DNA of 64,000 nucleotides from Gammaproteobacteria bacterium (GCA_016125505.1 WGLP01000003.1:875911-939910), one strand, 5' to 3'; positions 9,813 through 16,379 are shown, numbered from the stretch's first letter. The notes: generated by a model not told the origin, from the letters alone. Program-made: numbers and translations.

Positions 9813-11291
9813 ATGAGTAGCGTACGGGATCGACATATCCTGCACCAACGCCGCCGCGCGGGGGTCTTGTTGCATCCCACCTCCTTGCCCGGTGCCTTTC
9901 CTAAAGGTCTGATCTGTCACGATGCCTATCGCTTCGTGGAGTTTCTGGCGCGTGCCGGCATCAGTGTCTGGCAAATGTTGCCATTGGGGCCGACCCACAG
10001 CGACGGTTCGCCGTATCAGGCCTTATCCGCCCATGCCTGCGAGACCTCCCTGCTGAGTCTGGACTGGTTGCGCGATCGCAATCTGCTGCACGACATGCCG
10101 GTCAGCCACGATAGCGCAACGCACCGCCGTTGTCTGGAACAGGCGTGGACCCTGTTATCCCTGCACAAGCCGGCCAACCTGGCGGAGCAGTTTGCCGCGT
10201 TTTGCGAACAACAGTCGCACTGGCTGGATGACTACGCCCTGTTCATGAGCCTGCGCGAACAACAGGGCGGGCGTCTGTGGAGCGAATGGCCGGCGGAATT
10301 GCGCGACCGTAATCCGGCGGCGTTGAAGAAGGCGCGCAAGCAATTGCAGCAACGCGTCGGCTATTACCAATTCGGCCAGTTCGTGTTTTTCCAGCAGTGG
10401 GCGGACCTGAAACGCTACGCCAGCGATCACGGTATCCTCCTGTTCGGCGACCTGCCGATCTATATTGCCTACGACAGTGCCGATGTCTGGGCCCATCGCG
10501 AGTTGTTCATGCTGGATGACAAGGCGCAGCCGCGGTTCGTGGCAGGCGTGCCGCCGGATTATTTTTCCGAGACAGGGCAGCGCTGGGGCAATCCGCAATA
10601 CGACTGGCAGGCGATGCAGGACGAACAGTTTCACTGGTGGCAGCAACGCCTGCACACGCAACTGCAATTGTTCGACCTGGTGCGCGTCGATCACTTCCGC
10701 GGCTTCGAGGCCTACTGGGAGATCAAGGCGGAAGAGAAGACCGCGATCAACGGCCGCTGGGTCAAGGCGCCGGGCGATGAACTCCTGCAGACCCTGCGCG
10801 ACACGTTTCATACCCTGCCGCTGGTGGCCGAAGACCTCGGTATCATCACCGACGAGGTAACGGCCCTGCGCGAAAAATTTCAGCTGCCCGGGATGAAGAT
10901 CCTGCAGTTTGCCTTCGATGGCAATCCCAGGAATGCCTACCTGCCGCACAATCATGAATTCAACAGCGTGGTCTACACCGGCACCCACGATAACGACACG
11001 ACCCTGTCGTGGTACAAATTACTCGGCACGCACCACCGCAGACAGCTTCACGACTATCTCGCCATCTCCGATGACGAAGTTATGCCCTGGCCGCTCATTC
11101 GTACCGCGCTGGCCTCCGTCGCCTGCCTCGCGGTCGTTCCCATGCAGGATGTCCTCAGCCTCGGTCAGGGTGAACGCATGAACACACCCGGCACCACCGA
11201 AGGCAACTGGCGCTGGCGCTTCACCTGGGACCAGCTCGACGACGACATCGCGCCCCGCCTGAAAACCCTCTGCCAACGCTACGACCGTTAA
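9813..11291 (+). CDS. malQ: 4-alpha-glucanotransferase (amylomaltase)
   Basis: A 492-residue GH77 enzyme that transfers maltodextrin segments between alpha-1,4-glucan chains, in the cytoplasm. Seen: an N-terminal RRAGVLLHPTSLPG, the acceptor motif LGPTHSDGSPYQ, the nucleophile region DLVRVDHFRGFEAYW, the acid/base region VAEDLGIITDEV, and YTGTHDNDTTLSW. The length matches compact bacterial amylomaltases (about 500). It follows the GH57 gene after 117 bases containing a palindromic repeat. Together with glgP and pgm at 21.5-25.7 kb it would recycle short glucans from glycogen breakdown. Confidence 0.96.
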   Translation: MSSVRDRHILHQRRRAGVLLHPTSLPGAFPKGLICHDAYRFVEFLARAGISVWQMLPLGPTHSDGSPYQALSAHACETSLLSLDWLRDRNLLHDMPVSHDSATHRRCLEQAWTLLSLHKPANLAEQFAAFCEQQSHWLDDYALFMSLREQQGGRLWSEWPAELRDRNPAALKKARKQLQQRVGYYQFGQFVFFQQWADLKRYASDHGILLFGDLPIYIAYDSADVWAHRELFMLDDKAQPRFVAGVPPDYFSETGQRWGNPQYDWQAMQDEQFHWWQQRLHTQLQLFDLVRVDHFRGFEAYWEIKAEEKTAINGRWVKAPGDELLQTLRDTFHTLPLVAEDLGIITDEVTALREKFQLPGMKILQFAFDGNPRNAYLPHNHEFNSVVYTGTHDNDTTLSWYKLLGTHHRRQLHDYLAISDDEVMPWPLIRTALASVACLAVVPMQDVLSLGQGERMNTPGTTEGNWRWRFTWDQLDDDIAPRLKTLCQRYDR

Positions 11292-11342
11292 CCTGCATAT
11301 CGCCTGGAAAACCGGGCGAAAACTGGCAATACTTTAGGCAGC

Positions 11343-11421
11343 GTCCGTATTTTCAGCTTAATCCGGGATTATACGGACGGCTGTCTAATACGGTAAATTA
11401 CCGCCGTCTGTCTAAATAATT
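11343..11421. other. Structured sequence before the first gene cassette
   Basis: Several nested inverted repeats precede the first cassette boundary: GTCCGTAT (11343-11350) with ATACGGAC (11371-11378); GACGGC (11376-11381) with GCCGTC (11403-11408); and the palindrome CGGTAAATTACCG at 11391-11403. The string TGTCTAA also occurs twice (about 11383 and 11410). This may be what is left of an attachment site or of an older attC, since it ends directly at the GTTAGCC core. No integrase gene is present on either side. Confidence 0.4.
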
Positions 11422-11445
11422 GTTAGCCATATAAAGGAGTCTTGC

Positions 11446-11787
11446 GTGGATCTAAAAGAATTTATCTCTGAAACAATGATCCAAATTATCTCTGGTGTAG
11501 TAGAAGCACAAGAGCAAGCAAAAAATATTGGCGGAACAGTTAGTCCTCGACTTACTGCTGGCTCAGAGTTTGGCGCTCAGCATGGTTTTCTTCGTTCTGA
11601 AGGTGGTGCGGCACAAATCGTTCAATTTGATGTTGCTTTAACAGCAAAGGAAGGAAGCGGAACCAAAGGTGGAATAGGTATTGTTTCAGGTATTGTGTCG
11701 CTAGGTACTTCTGGGCAGTCCCAAGAGGAAAATGCTTCTGTAAGCCGAGTAAAATTTAGTGTTCCGCTGATATTGCCACATGGCTAA
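11446..11787 (+). CDS. Cassette-borne small protein, trypco2-like
   Basis: A 113-residue protein starting with GTG, six bases after a perfect AAAGGAG. It starts 18 bases after the cassette core, and its stop codon lies inside the GGCTAAC of attC. The N-terminus is a helix (EFISETMIQIISGVVEAQEQ). The C-terminal half (VQFDVALTAKEG..GGIGIVSGI..SRVKFSVPL) resembles small trypco2-type proteins, a domain found beside trypsin-like proteases in predicted conflict systems. No protease gene is next to it. The assignment is by pattern only and the function is unknown. Confidence 0.6.
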   Translation: MDLKEFISETMIQIISGVVEAQEQAKNIGGTVSPRLTAGSEFGAQHGFLRSEGGAAQIVQFDVALTAKEGSGTKGGIGIVSGIVSLGTSGQSQEENASVSRVKFSVPLILPHG

Positions 11788-11871
11788 CAATACGCCCAAG
11801 TTTGCCTGCTCCGCAGGCGGGACCTCAAAACCGCTGCGCGGTTTTTCGGCCCCTTGGCTTTCTCGTTAGGC
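11782..11871 (+). repeat. attC site 1
   Basis: A 90-base site running from GGCTAAC (11782-11788) to GTTAGGC (11865-11871). Inside are CGCCCAAG, a GGGACC block and a GGCCCC block around ACCGCTGCGCGGTTTT, all able to fold into the single-strand hairpin that integron integrases recognise. It is very similar over most of its length to attC 2, differing mainly in the TGCTCCGCAGG loop and near the 3' end. Confidence 0.85.
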
Positions 11872-11878
11872 ATTCATA

Positions 11879-12319
11879 ATGGAAAAAGGCCCGCTAGAAA
11901 TCGTTCTTGCTTTTATTGCTGAAATGAATGATTGGGAGCATAAAATGTACTTGGTTAGTAGAGTCAAGGAAGGACGCATAATTAACCATGAGAGTGATAA
12001 AGCAATTTTACCTAAAGAATCATATTCTGAGTTCATGAAGAAATATTATGATGTTTTTAATAAATATTGTACCAAAAGAGAAAGGAAGTATGGTGGGCAT
12101 CCAAATTCATGGACAAGGCATGGGCAATACCAGGGCGCCTCAAAGGAAACTGTTCAATCAGTTAATGAAGTAAACCCAAATAGAGCAGAAGTAATAATTA
12201 AGGGTGGGCAGTTCCCAGAAAGTAAATTTATGTTCGTTGTTTTTAAAAAAGGCGGTGAGTGGAGAATCGACAGCGCTAAAACGGGTAATGAAGGAGAGTG
12301 GGATGACCATTATCTTTAA
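11879..12319 (+). CDS. Cassette-borne NTF2-fold immunity-like protein
   Basis: A 146-residue soluble protein starting seven bases after the cassette core, without a clear Shine-Dalgarno. The N-terminus GPLEIVLAFIAEMNDWEHKM and the C-terminal strands (AEVIIKGGQF, MFVVFKKGGEWRIDS) fit the NTF2-like cone fold as found in NTF2-type immunity proteins of polymorphic toxin systems. No toxin gene is adjacent, so if it is an immunity protein it is an orphan. A stress-related or ligand-binding NTF2 protein is the alternative. Base composition is more AT-rich than the surrounding chromosome. Confidence 0.6.
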   Translation: MEKGPLEIVLAFIAEMNDWEHKMYLVSRVKEGRIINHESDKAILPKESYSEFMKKYYDVFNKYCTKRERKYGGHPNSWTRHGQYQGASKETVQSVNEVNPNRAEVIIKGGQFPESKFMFVVFKKGGEWRIDSAKTGNEGEWDDHYL

Positions 12320-12325
12320 GAAAAT

Positions 12326-12415
12326 GCCTAACAAGGCGCCCAAGTTTGCCGGCTTCGCCGGCGGGACCTCTAAACCGCTGCGCGGTTTTTCGGCCCCTTA
12401 GCTTAACCGTTAGCC
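12326..12415 (+). repeat. attC site 2
   Basis: A 90-base site from GCCTAAC (12326-12332) to GTTAGCC (12409-12415). It contains the same internal blocks as attC 1 (CGCCCAAG, GGGACC, the ACCGCTGCGCGGT hairpin, GGCCCCTTAG). Its R'' sequence is the complement of the TTAGGC that begins the same cassette at 11866, as expected for a site formed by integrase-mediated insertion. Confidence 0.87.
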
Positions 12416-12418
12416 GAT

Positions 12419-12898
12419 ATGAATTACTCACTAAGATACTCATCTATACGATCTGAAGTCTGGCATTGGTACTGGAAAGCGTGGAAAAGTCGACTATGGT
12501 GGCATCATGTAAGCATAGCAGTATTTTTTTGTGCCGGTTATGTTGGGATAGGATTAAAAAACACAGATCCAGTTATTTGGGGGGAATATTTCATTCTTGC
12601 ACTAATAGCTATTACAGCTATATTTTCGTCGATTCCACAAATACTGTTTAAAAGTAAAGAACGTAAATTAAATGTTGGGCCAAATGGTTGGGATACTCAA
12701 ATTGGTAAAAAGAATGGTGCGCGTAATTGGAACGAAGTAGCAACGATCCAAAATGATTCTGGCAAGGTCATAATCACGAGCAAAAACGGTAATGCACTTA
12801 TAATCCCAGAACGCGCATTCATCGATACTGAAGATAGAGAACGCTTTTTAAAAGATATTAAGGGATGGCATGCTTCATATAACTCGGCTAAAAACTAG
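12419..12898 (+). CDS. Cassette-borne membrane protein, YcxB-like C-terminal domain
   Basis: A 159-residue protein whose ATG follows the cassette core after three bases (GTTAGCC-gat-ATG), with no Shine-Dalgarno. Two hydrophobic segments lie at about residues 30-48 and 55-75 (SIAVFFCAGYVGIGL, FILALIAITAIFSS). After them a small beta-rich domain with NWNEVATIQND..IITSKNGNALIIPERAF resembles the YcxB-like family, whose function is unknown. The last codons overlap a shortened attC. It is probably anchored in the inner membrane with the C-terminus in the cytoplasm. Confidence 0.6.
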   Translation: MNYSLRYSSIRSEVWHWYWKAWKSRLWWHHVSIAVFFCAGYVGIGLKNTDPVIWGEYFILALIAITAIFSSIPQILFKSKERKLNVGPNGWDTQIGKKNGARNWNEVATIQNDSGKVIITSKNGNALIIPERAFIDTEDRERFLKDIKGWHASYNSAKN

Positions 12899-12913
12899 CT
12901 CAAGTCGTTGGGC
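12886..12913 (+). repeat. Shortened attC site 3 (28 bases)
   Basis: GGCTAA at 12886-12891, inside the 3' end of the preceding gene, is the complement of the TTAGCC that opens that cassette, and GTTGGGC at 12907-12913 opens the next. Only 28 bases separate the outer ends, compared with 90 in the neighbouring sites, so the central hairpin appears to have been deleted. Such a site is unlikely to be recombined efficiently, which would lock cassettes 3 and 4 together. Confidence 0.55.
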
Positions 12914-12916
12914 GAT

Positions 12917-13294
12917 ATGAAAAGTCCGAGTGGGTGGTTGCCTGAGGACCTCAGGACGAAACAAAGGAAATGTGTTCGACAACACAACTTGAAGGTGATT
13001 GCGTTTGTCATTCTAATATTTCTTATCGCAATGATCTTTGGGCCAATTGTTCCTACACTTTCATGGACCGTCCAGACTACTTGTCTTGGATTGTTTGTTT
13101 CTGGCGTTGTGGGTGGTGTAGTTGCGATATTTCGATCAGATGCGACCTATTGCAGAAGGATTGATTTTATATGCCCATTTTGCGATAAGTCCCTATACCA
13201 TGCGAGTGATGCGTATGTGAAGAGTCGATTGCTCACGCATGGCGAATGTCCCGCTTGCAAGAGGAGTGTATTGCCTAATAGATACAGTCCGTGA
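12917..13294 (+). CDS. Cassette-borne membrane protein with C-terminal zinc-ribbon-like motif
   Basis: A 125-residue protein of unrecognised family. The start is placed at the ATG three bases after the GTTGGGC core, the same spacing and context (gatATG) as in the preceding cassette. Two hydrophobic segments (VIAFVILIFLIAMIFG, LGLFVSGVVGGVVAIF; about residues 27-45 and 55-72) are followed by CPFC and CPAC about 30 residues apart, a likely zinc-binding pair of knuckles. A membrane-anchored zinc-ribbon protein is what can be seen; no function is proposed. Confidence 0.6.
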   Translation: MKSPSGWLPEDLRTKQRKCVRQHNLKVIAFVILIFLIAMIFGPIVPTLSWTVQTTCLGLFVSGVVGGVVAIFRSDATYCRRIDFICPFCDKSLYHASDAYVKSRLLTHGECPACKRSVLPNRYSP

Positions 13295-13310
13295 ATAGCG
13301 TTTACCTACT

Positions 13311-13372
13311 GCCCAACAAGACATTCAGCCGGACGCGTGACTGCGCCGGCAATTTTTTTGCGCTACGCAATA
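13311..13372 (+). repeat. Incomplete attC site 4
   Basis: GCCCAAC (13311-13317) is the exact complement of the TTGGGC that starts this cassette. A GCCGG..CCGGC inverted repeat follows, but no good GTTRRRY core is found before the next gene; ATATAAGG near 13369 is the closest. The right half seems decayed or truncated, so the right edge given is approximate. Confidence 0.5.
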
Positions 13373-13378
13373 TAAGGT

Positions 13379-13669
13379 ATGAAAATAATTACATTCATCT
13401 TGTTCTTGATCTTACTTCAATCATGTACTGATGATGGTCATTTGCGTGGTGCAGTTGAGCCATCGAAAGATGGAAAAACTTATTTTGGGGTGATTGATAA
13501 TAATGGTGGGAAATGCGGGCCATTATTGCTAGATGGTAAGCCATGGAAACTTCCTATAGGGCAAGTAGCACTAATTGAACCTGGCGAGCATGTAATACAG
13601 TGCGGAGCAAATATAAACTTTACTATACCAAGAGGTGTAATCTACAAATTTGATTATTGGGGGCCATAA
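13379..13669 (+). CDS. Cassette-borne small lipoprotein
   Basis: A 96-residue protein with a lipoprotein signal: MKIITFILFLILLQSC, with the lipobox Cys at about residue 16. The mature part is short and beta-rich, with two cysteines (KCGPLL, QCGANI) that may form a disulphide and a C-terminal FTIPRGVIYKFDYWGP. It fits no family I recognise. It would be tethered in the periplasm. The preceding core site is decayed, but its own end has an attC-like sequence, so it is taken as a fifth cassette. Confidence 0.6.
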   Translation: MKIITFILFLILLQSCTDDGHLRGAVEPSKDGKTYFGVIDNNGGKCGPLLLDGKPWKLPIGQVALIEPGEHVIQCGANINFTIPRGVIYKFDYWGP

Positions 13670-13672
13670 ATT

Positions 13673-13759
13673 GCTTAACACGGCCTTCAAAGCATTAGTT
13701 TTTGCTCGCTCGGATGCTTCGCGGCGATGCGGCTCGAGACATTTAACACAATGTTATGT
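13673..13759 (+). repeat. Probable attC site 5
   Basis: The sequence runs from GCTTAAC (13673-13679) to GTTATGT (13753-13759), 87 bases, with internal inverted repeats around GGATGCTTCGCGGCGATGCGG. The right core departs from GTTRRRY at one base, a variant that is common among natural sites. It would be the end of the array as far as can be seen; no matching ACATAAC follows the next gene. Confidence 0.6.
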
Positions 13760-13783
13760 GCAGGAAAGCCAAAGGAGACGGCA

Positions 13784-14566
13784 ATGGAAGACTCATGGAA
13801 GTCAGGCGATCCTTATGAATATTTCATGGGACGCTGGAGCAAGCTTGTCGCTGAGTCGTTCGTTGACTGGCTATCGCTTCCTGCGGGCCTGCAATGGTTA
13901 GATGTCGGCTGTGGCTCGGGGGCGTTGAGTGAGGCGGTTGCCGCTAAAGCTGATCCCGGCGAGGTTATCGCGATTGATCAATCGGAAGGCTTTATCAAGA
14001 CCGCGCAGCAACGTTTAGGAAAGCGCGCCGAGTGTAAGGTGGGAAGCGCGCTGTCATTACCGCTTGCGGATGCTTCGGTAAATGTCTCGGTATCCGGACT
14101 GGTACTCAATTTCATTGCCGCGCCTGAACAGGCCCTGGCGGAAATGCGGCGAGTGACTAAAAAAAGAGGCACCGTCGCGGTATACGTGTGGGATTACGCT
14201 GGGAAAATGGAATTTCTCAACCATTTTTGGGACGTTGCTGTCGAACTCAATCCCGATGCCTCCGACCTTCACGAGGGCCGTCGTTTCCCGGATTCCAACC
14301 CTGAGGCATTGAGCGACCTTTTCAATCAAACCGGTTTTACCGGAATCGAGACGCGACCGCTTTGTATCACCACGAACTTTCGTGATTTTGATGATTATTG
14401 GAGACCGTTTCTCGGCGGCCAGGGGCCGGCGCCAACCTATGTCTCGAAATTGAGCGACTCTGAAAGGGACGAACTTGGAAATAGGTTAATGAAAAGAGTG
14501 CCGATGCAAGACGATGGTTCCATCCCGATGTCTGCACGGGCCTGGGCTGTCAAGGCGCTCGTGTAG
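13784..14566 (+). CDS. Class I SAM-dependent methyltransferase
   Basis: A 260-residue methyltransferase; the ATG at 13784 is chosen over the upstream in-frame codons because AAGGAGA precedes it by six bases. The SAM-binding motif I is WLDVGCGSGALSEAV, followed by the acidic motif VIAIDQSEG, and VSGLVLNFIAAPEQAL as motif IV/V. The rest (DFDDYWRPFLGGQGP) resembles small-molecule methyltransferases of the UbiE/type 11 kind often found near integron cassettes. The substrate is unknown. It begins just inside the last attC-like site, so it may be a sixth cassette whose own attC has been lost. Confidence 0.8.
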   Translation: MEDSWKSGDPYEYFMGRWSKLVAESFVDWLSLPAGLQWLDVGCGSGALSEAVAAKADPGEVIAIDQSEGFIKTAQQRLGKRAECKVGSALSLPLADASVNVSVSGLVLNFIAAPEQALAEMRRVTKKRGTVAVYVWDYAGKMEFLNHFWDVAVELNPDASDLHEGRRFPDSNPEALSDLFNQTGFTGIETRPLCITTNFRDFDDYWRPFLGGQGPAPTYVSKLSDSERDELGNRLMKRVPMQDDGSIPMSARAWAVKALV

Positions 14567-14572
14567 GCACAG

Positions 14573-14590
14573 GGCGTCTGTTTAGACGGC
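14573..14590. repeat. Small inverted repeat after the methyltransferase gene
   Basis: CGTCT-GTTT-AGACG forms a short hairpin seven bases after the methyltransferase stop codon. It is not followed by a U-tract, so it is at most a weak terminator. Confidence 0.3.
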
Positions 14591-14606
14591 TGGAATCGAG
14601 AGGACC

Positions 14607-15146
14607 ATGCAAACCAAACGTGCGCTGGATTTCGGTGCTGTCATCATCACCGGGGAGCGGATTAGGCTGGTGCCCATCTCGCCCGAATATTCCGAGATCA
14701 TATTCAGGGAATTTACCGACGAAATCACGCGTTACATGATCCCTGCAACGCCTTCGAATATAGAAGAGATAAATGTTTTTATTCGCGCCAGCCTGGAGAG
14801 TATGCAGGATAAATCCGCCCTTATCCTGGCGATACTGAAAAAGCCGGACGAAGAGTTTTTGGGTGTGTGCGGCTTGCACGGAATACCGGATCCTGAAGAG
14901 CCCGCCCTGGGCCTCTGGCTTAAAAAAGGCGCGCATGGCCACAAGTATGGGCAGGAGGCGATTAAGGCCCTCGCCGATTGGGTCAGGCAAAACTTGATCT
15001 TCAAACATATGATATACCCGTGCGATAAGGCGAATATTCCCAGCAGGAAGATCGCCGAGAGTCTAAATGGTTCGATTGTCAGGGAAGGCGAAGTTAAAAG
15101 CAGGTCGGGGCGAATACTGCACGAAGTTGTCTATAAAATCAGGTAA
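14607..15146 (+). CDS. GNAT-family N-acetyltransferase
   Basis: A 179-residue acetyltransferase of the RimJ/RimL-like kind. The N-terminal strand GERIRLVPISPEY, the acetyl-CoA-binding region LGLWLKKGAHGHKYGQEAIKAL (about residues 110-132, a loose Q/R-x-x-G-x-G/A) and the C-terminal IYPCDKANIPSRKIAESL are typical. Such proteins acetylate protein N-termini, amino acids or aminoglycoside-like molecules; the acceptor is not evident. A GAGAGGA Shine-Dalgarno precedes the ATG. Its stop codon lies directly against a remnant of the kinase gene on the other strand. Confidence 0.82.
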   Translation: MQTKRALDFGAVIITGERIRLVPISPEYSEIIFREFTDEITRYMIPATPSNIEEINVFIRASLESMQDKSALILAILKKPDEEFLGVCGLHGIPDPEEPALGLWLKKGAHGHKYGQEAIKALADWVRQNLIFKHMIYPCDKANIPSRKIAESLNGSIVREGEVKSRSGRILHEVVYKIR

Positions 15147-15147
15147 G

Positions 15148-15263
15148 TTATTTTTTCAACAGTAAAACAATCACCGTCACAAAAATGTCGGATTGGGGTG
15201 GCGCAGGTCGTAGAGGAATTCCGGCAGCTCCGGATAGTGTTTATCAGGGTCGGGATGCACGGC
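15148..15263 (-). pseudogene. Remnant of a second copy of the phosphatase-kinase 3' end
   Basis: Read on the minus strand, this piece encodes VHPDPDKHYPELPEFLYD, then LRHPNPTFL and a stop, then in a shifted frame VTVIVLLLKK and the stop TAA. The intact kinase at 17514-19241 has HPDPYKRYPELSEFLYD, LRHPNPAFL and the end VTVIYLLFKQK in the same order. About 75 bases coding the region before the membrane helix are missing here. The two copies differ at many bases, so the duplication is not recent. Confidence 0.85.
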
Positions 15264-15325
15264 GTGCGTTGGGTGAGCGCAACGTTATGTTTAAAATTGA
15301 ACTGCTGTAGCAAGGAAGGTTATTG

Positions 15326-15646
15326 ATGACCATTGAAAATCCGATAGTCAGAATATTTTGCACCAGGATGAAATCAGAATTCTTCGAGCTGTCGGAGGAG
15401 GAAAGGGTTGCCTTTATGGCCAAGGATCGCGCCAACCTCGATGCGTTAGGAATGCAGGCGATTTCAATGGTTGACTGTAGCAAAACGGACGACGAATGGG
15501 ATTATATCGGCGTTGAGGGCTGGCCTTCCCTGGAGGCAATAAAAGAGCGGGAAAGATTCGAAAATGACGAGCTGCAAATATCCAAATACATAGAATATAA
15601 GACGCATATTGGTCTAAGGCAGTCATTTGATGATTATGGAATTTAA
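15326..15646 (+). CDS. Conserved hypothetical protein, about 106 residues
   Basis: Starts at the ATG at 15326, after AAGGAAGG. It begins MTIENPIVRIFCTRMKSEFF and has EWDYIGVEGWPSLEAI in the middle; the alternation of short strands and charged helices suggests a small alpha/beta fold, possibly a dimeric ferredoxin-like barrel, but I do not recognise the family. The next gene starts inside its last codons, so the two are translationally coupled, which suggests a joint role with the ADP-ribosyltransferase. A core-like GTTATGT lies 36 bases upstream. Confidence 0.6.
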   Translation: MTIENPIVRIFCTRMKSEFFELSEEERVAFMAKDRANLDALGMQAISMVDCSKTDDEWDYIGVEGWPSLEAIKERERFENDELQISKYIEYKTHIGLRQSFDDYGI

Positions 15647-16379
15647 TCCGAACAACAAGGTTGTTAAGCTCTGCCTTCAGGGTATGAGCAAGGAAGAAAA
15701 GGGCGAGCCTGAAGAGGCAGGTAAATTGTTTCTTCAAGCCTGGAACGAGGCGACGTACGACTTCGAAAAGTTTATTGCCGCACATTATGTATCTCGAGCT
15801 CAAACAGAAATTTCCGGCAAATTAAAATGGCTCGAAACGGCTTTACAGTTTGCATTAAAAATCAATAACGACTCTGTAAACAGTGCCTTTCCTTCTCTCT
15901 ATTCAAACATTGCCAAATGCTATGCGGACTTAGGCGAACCTGACAAGGCAAAAAAGCATGATGAATTAGCAACTTCGTTTCAGGATAGACCCTCCGACAA
16001 AGGCCCCTTTTATCATGGGACGAAAGCGGATTTGCAGGTTGGGGATTTGCTGACGGCGGGGGGCAGTTCTAATTACAAACACGATCTCAAAATGAATCAC
16101 ATTTATTTCACCGCACTTGTGAGTGGGGCAGGGCTAGCTGCTGCACTAGCAAAAGGCGATGGACGTGACCGTGTCTATGTCGTTGAGCCGACAGGACGGT
16201 TTGAGAATGACCCGAATGTGACAAATAAGAAATTTCCGGGTAATCCGACACGCTCATACCGATCCGAGGCACCATTAAAAATCGTTGGCGAAGTCACTGA
16301 GTGGGTACGACTGACACCAGATGAGCTTCAAAAGTGGCGTGAAAAGCTGGCCAACAACAAAGGTGAAATAATTAATTAA
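15630..16379 (+). CDS. Rifamycin ADP-ribosyltransferase (Arr) with N-terminal helical extension
   Basis: A protein of about 249 residues. The C-terminal 120 residues match Arr enzymes, which inactivate rifamycins by ADP-ribosylation: GPFYHGTKADLQVGDLL, NHIYFTAL, VYVVEPTGRFENDPN, NKKFPGNPTRSYR, PLKIVGEV. Standalone Arr is about 140 residues. Here about 125 residues precede it (EEKGEPEEAGKLFLQAWNEA..SLYSNIAKCYADLGEPDKAKKHDELA) that look like TPR-type helices. The ATG at 15630 or 15636 overlaps the previous gene. Either rifamycin resistance or ADP-ribosylation of another target guided by the TPR part is possible. Confidence 0.85.
   Translation: MIMEFNPNNKVVKLCLQGMSKEEKGEPEEAGKLFLQAWNEATYDFEKFIAAHYVSRAQTEISGKLKWLETALQFALKINNDSVNSAFPSLYSNIAKCYADLGEPDKAKKHDELATSFQDRPSDKGPFYHGTKADLQVGDLLTAGGSSNYKHDLKMNHIYFTALVSGAGLAAALAKGDGRDRVYVVEPTGRFENDPNVTNKKFPGNPTRSYRSEAPLKIVGEVTEWVRLTPDELQKWREKLANNKGEIIN

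Larger units (their letters stand above)
11422..13759 (+). mobile_element. Integron-type gene cassette array without an integrase
   Basis: Five small plus-strand genes are each bounded by 7-base core sites of the GTTRRRY type and preceded at their far end by the matching RYYYAAC sequence. For four cassettes the first bases after the core G are the exact complement of the cassette's own R'' site: TTAGCC with GGCTAA, TTAGGC with GCCTAA, TTAGCC with GGCTAA, and TTGGGC with GCCCAA. That relation is expected only if each cassette was once a circle. The region is AT-rich compared with the flanks. With no intI in the window it would count as a cluster of attC sites lacking integrase. Confidence 0.8.
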
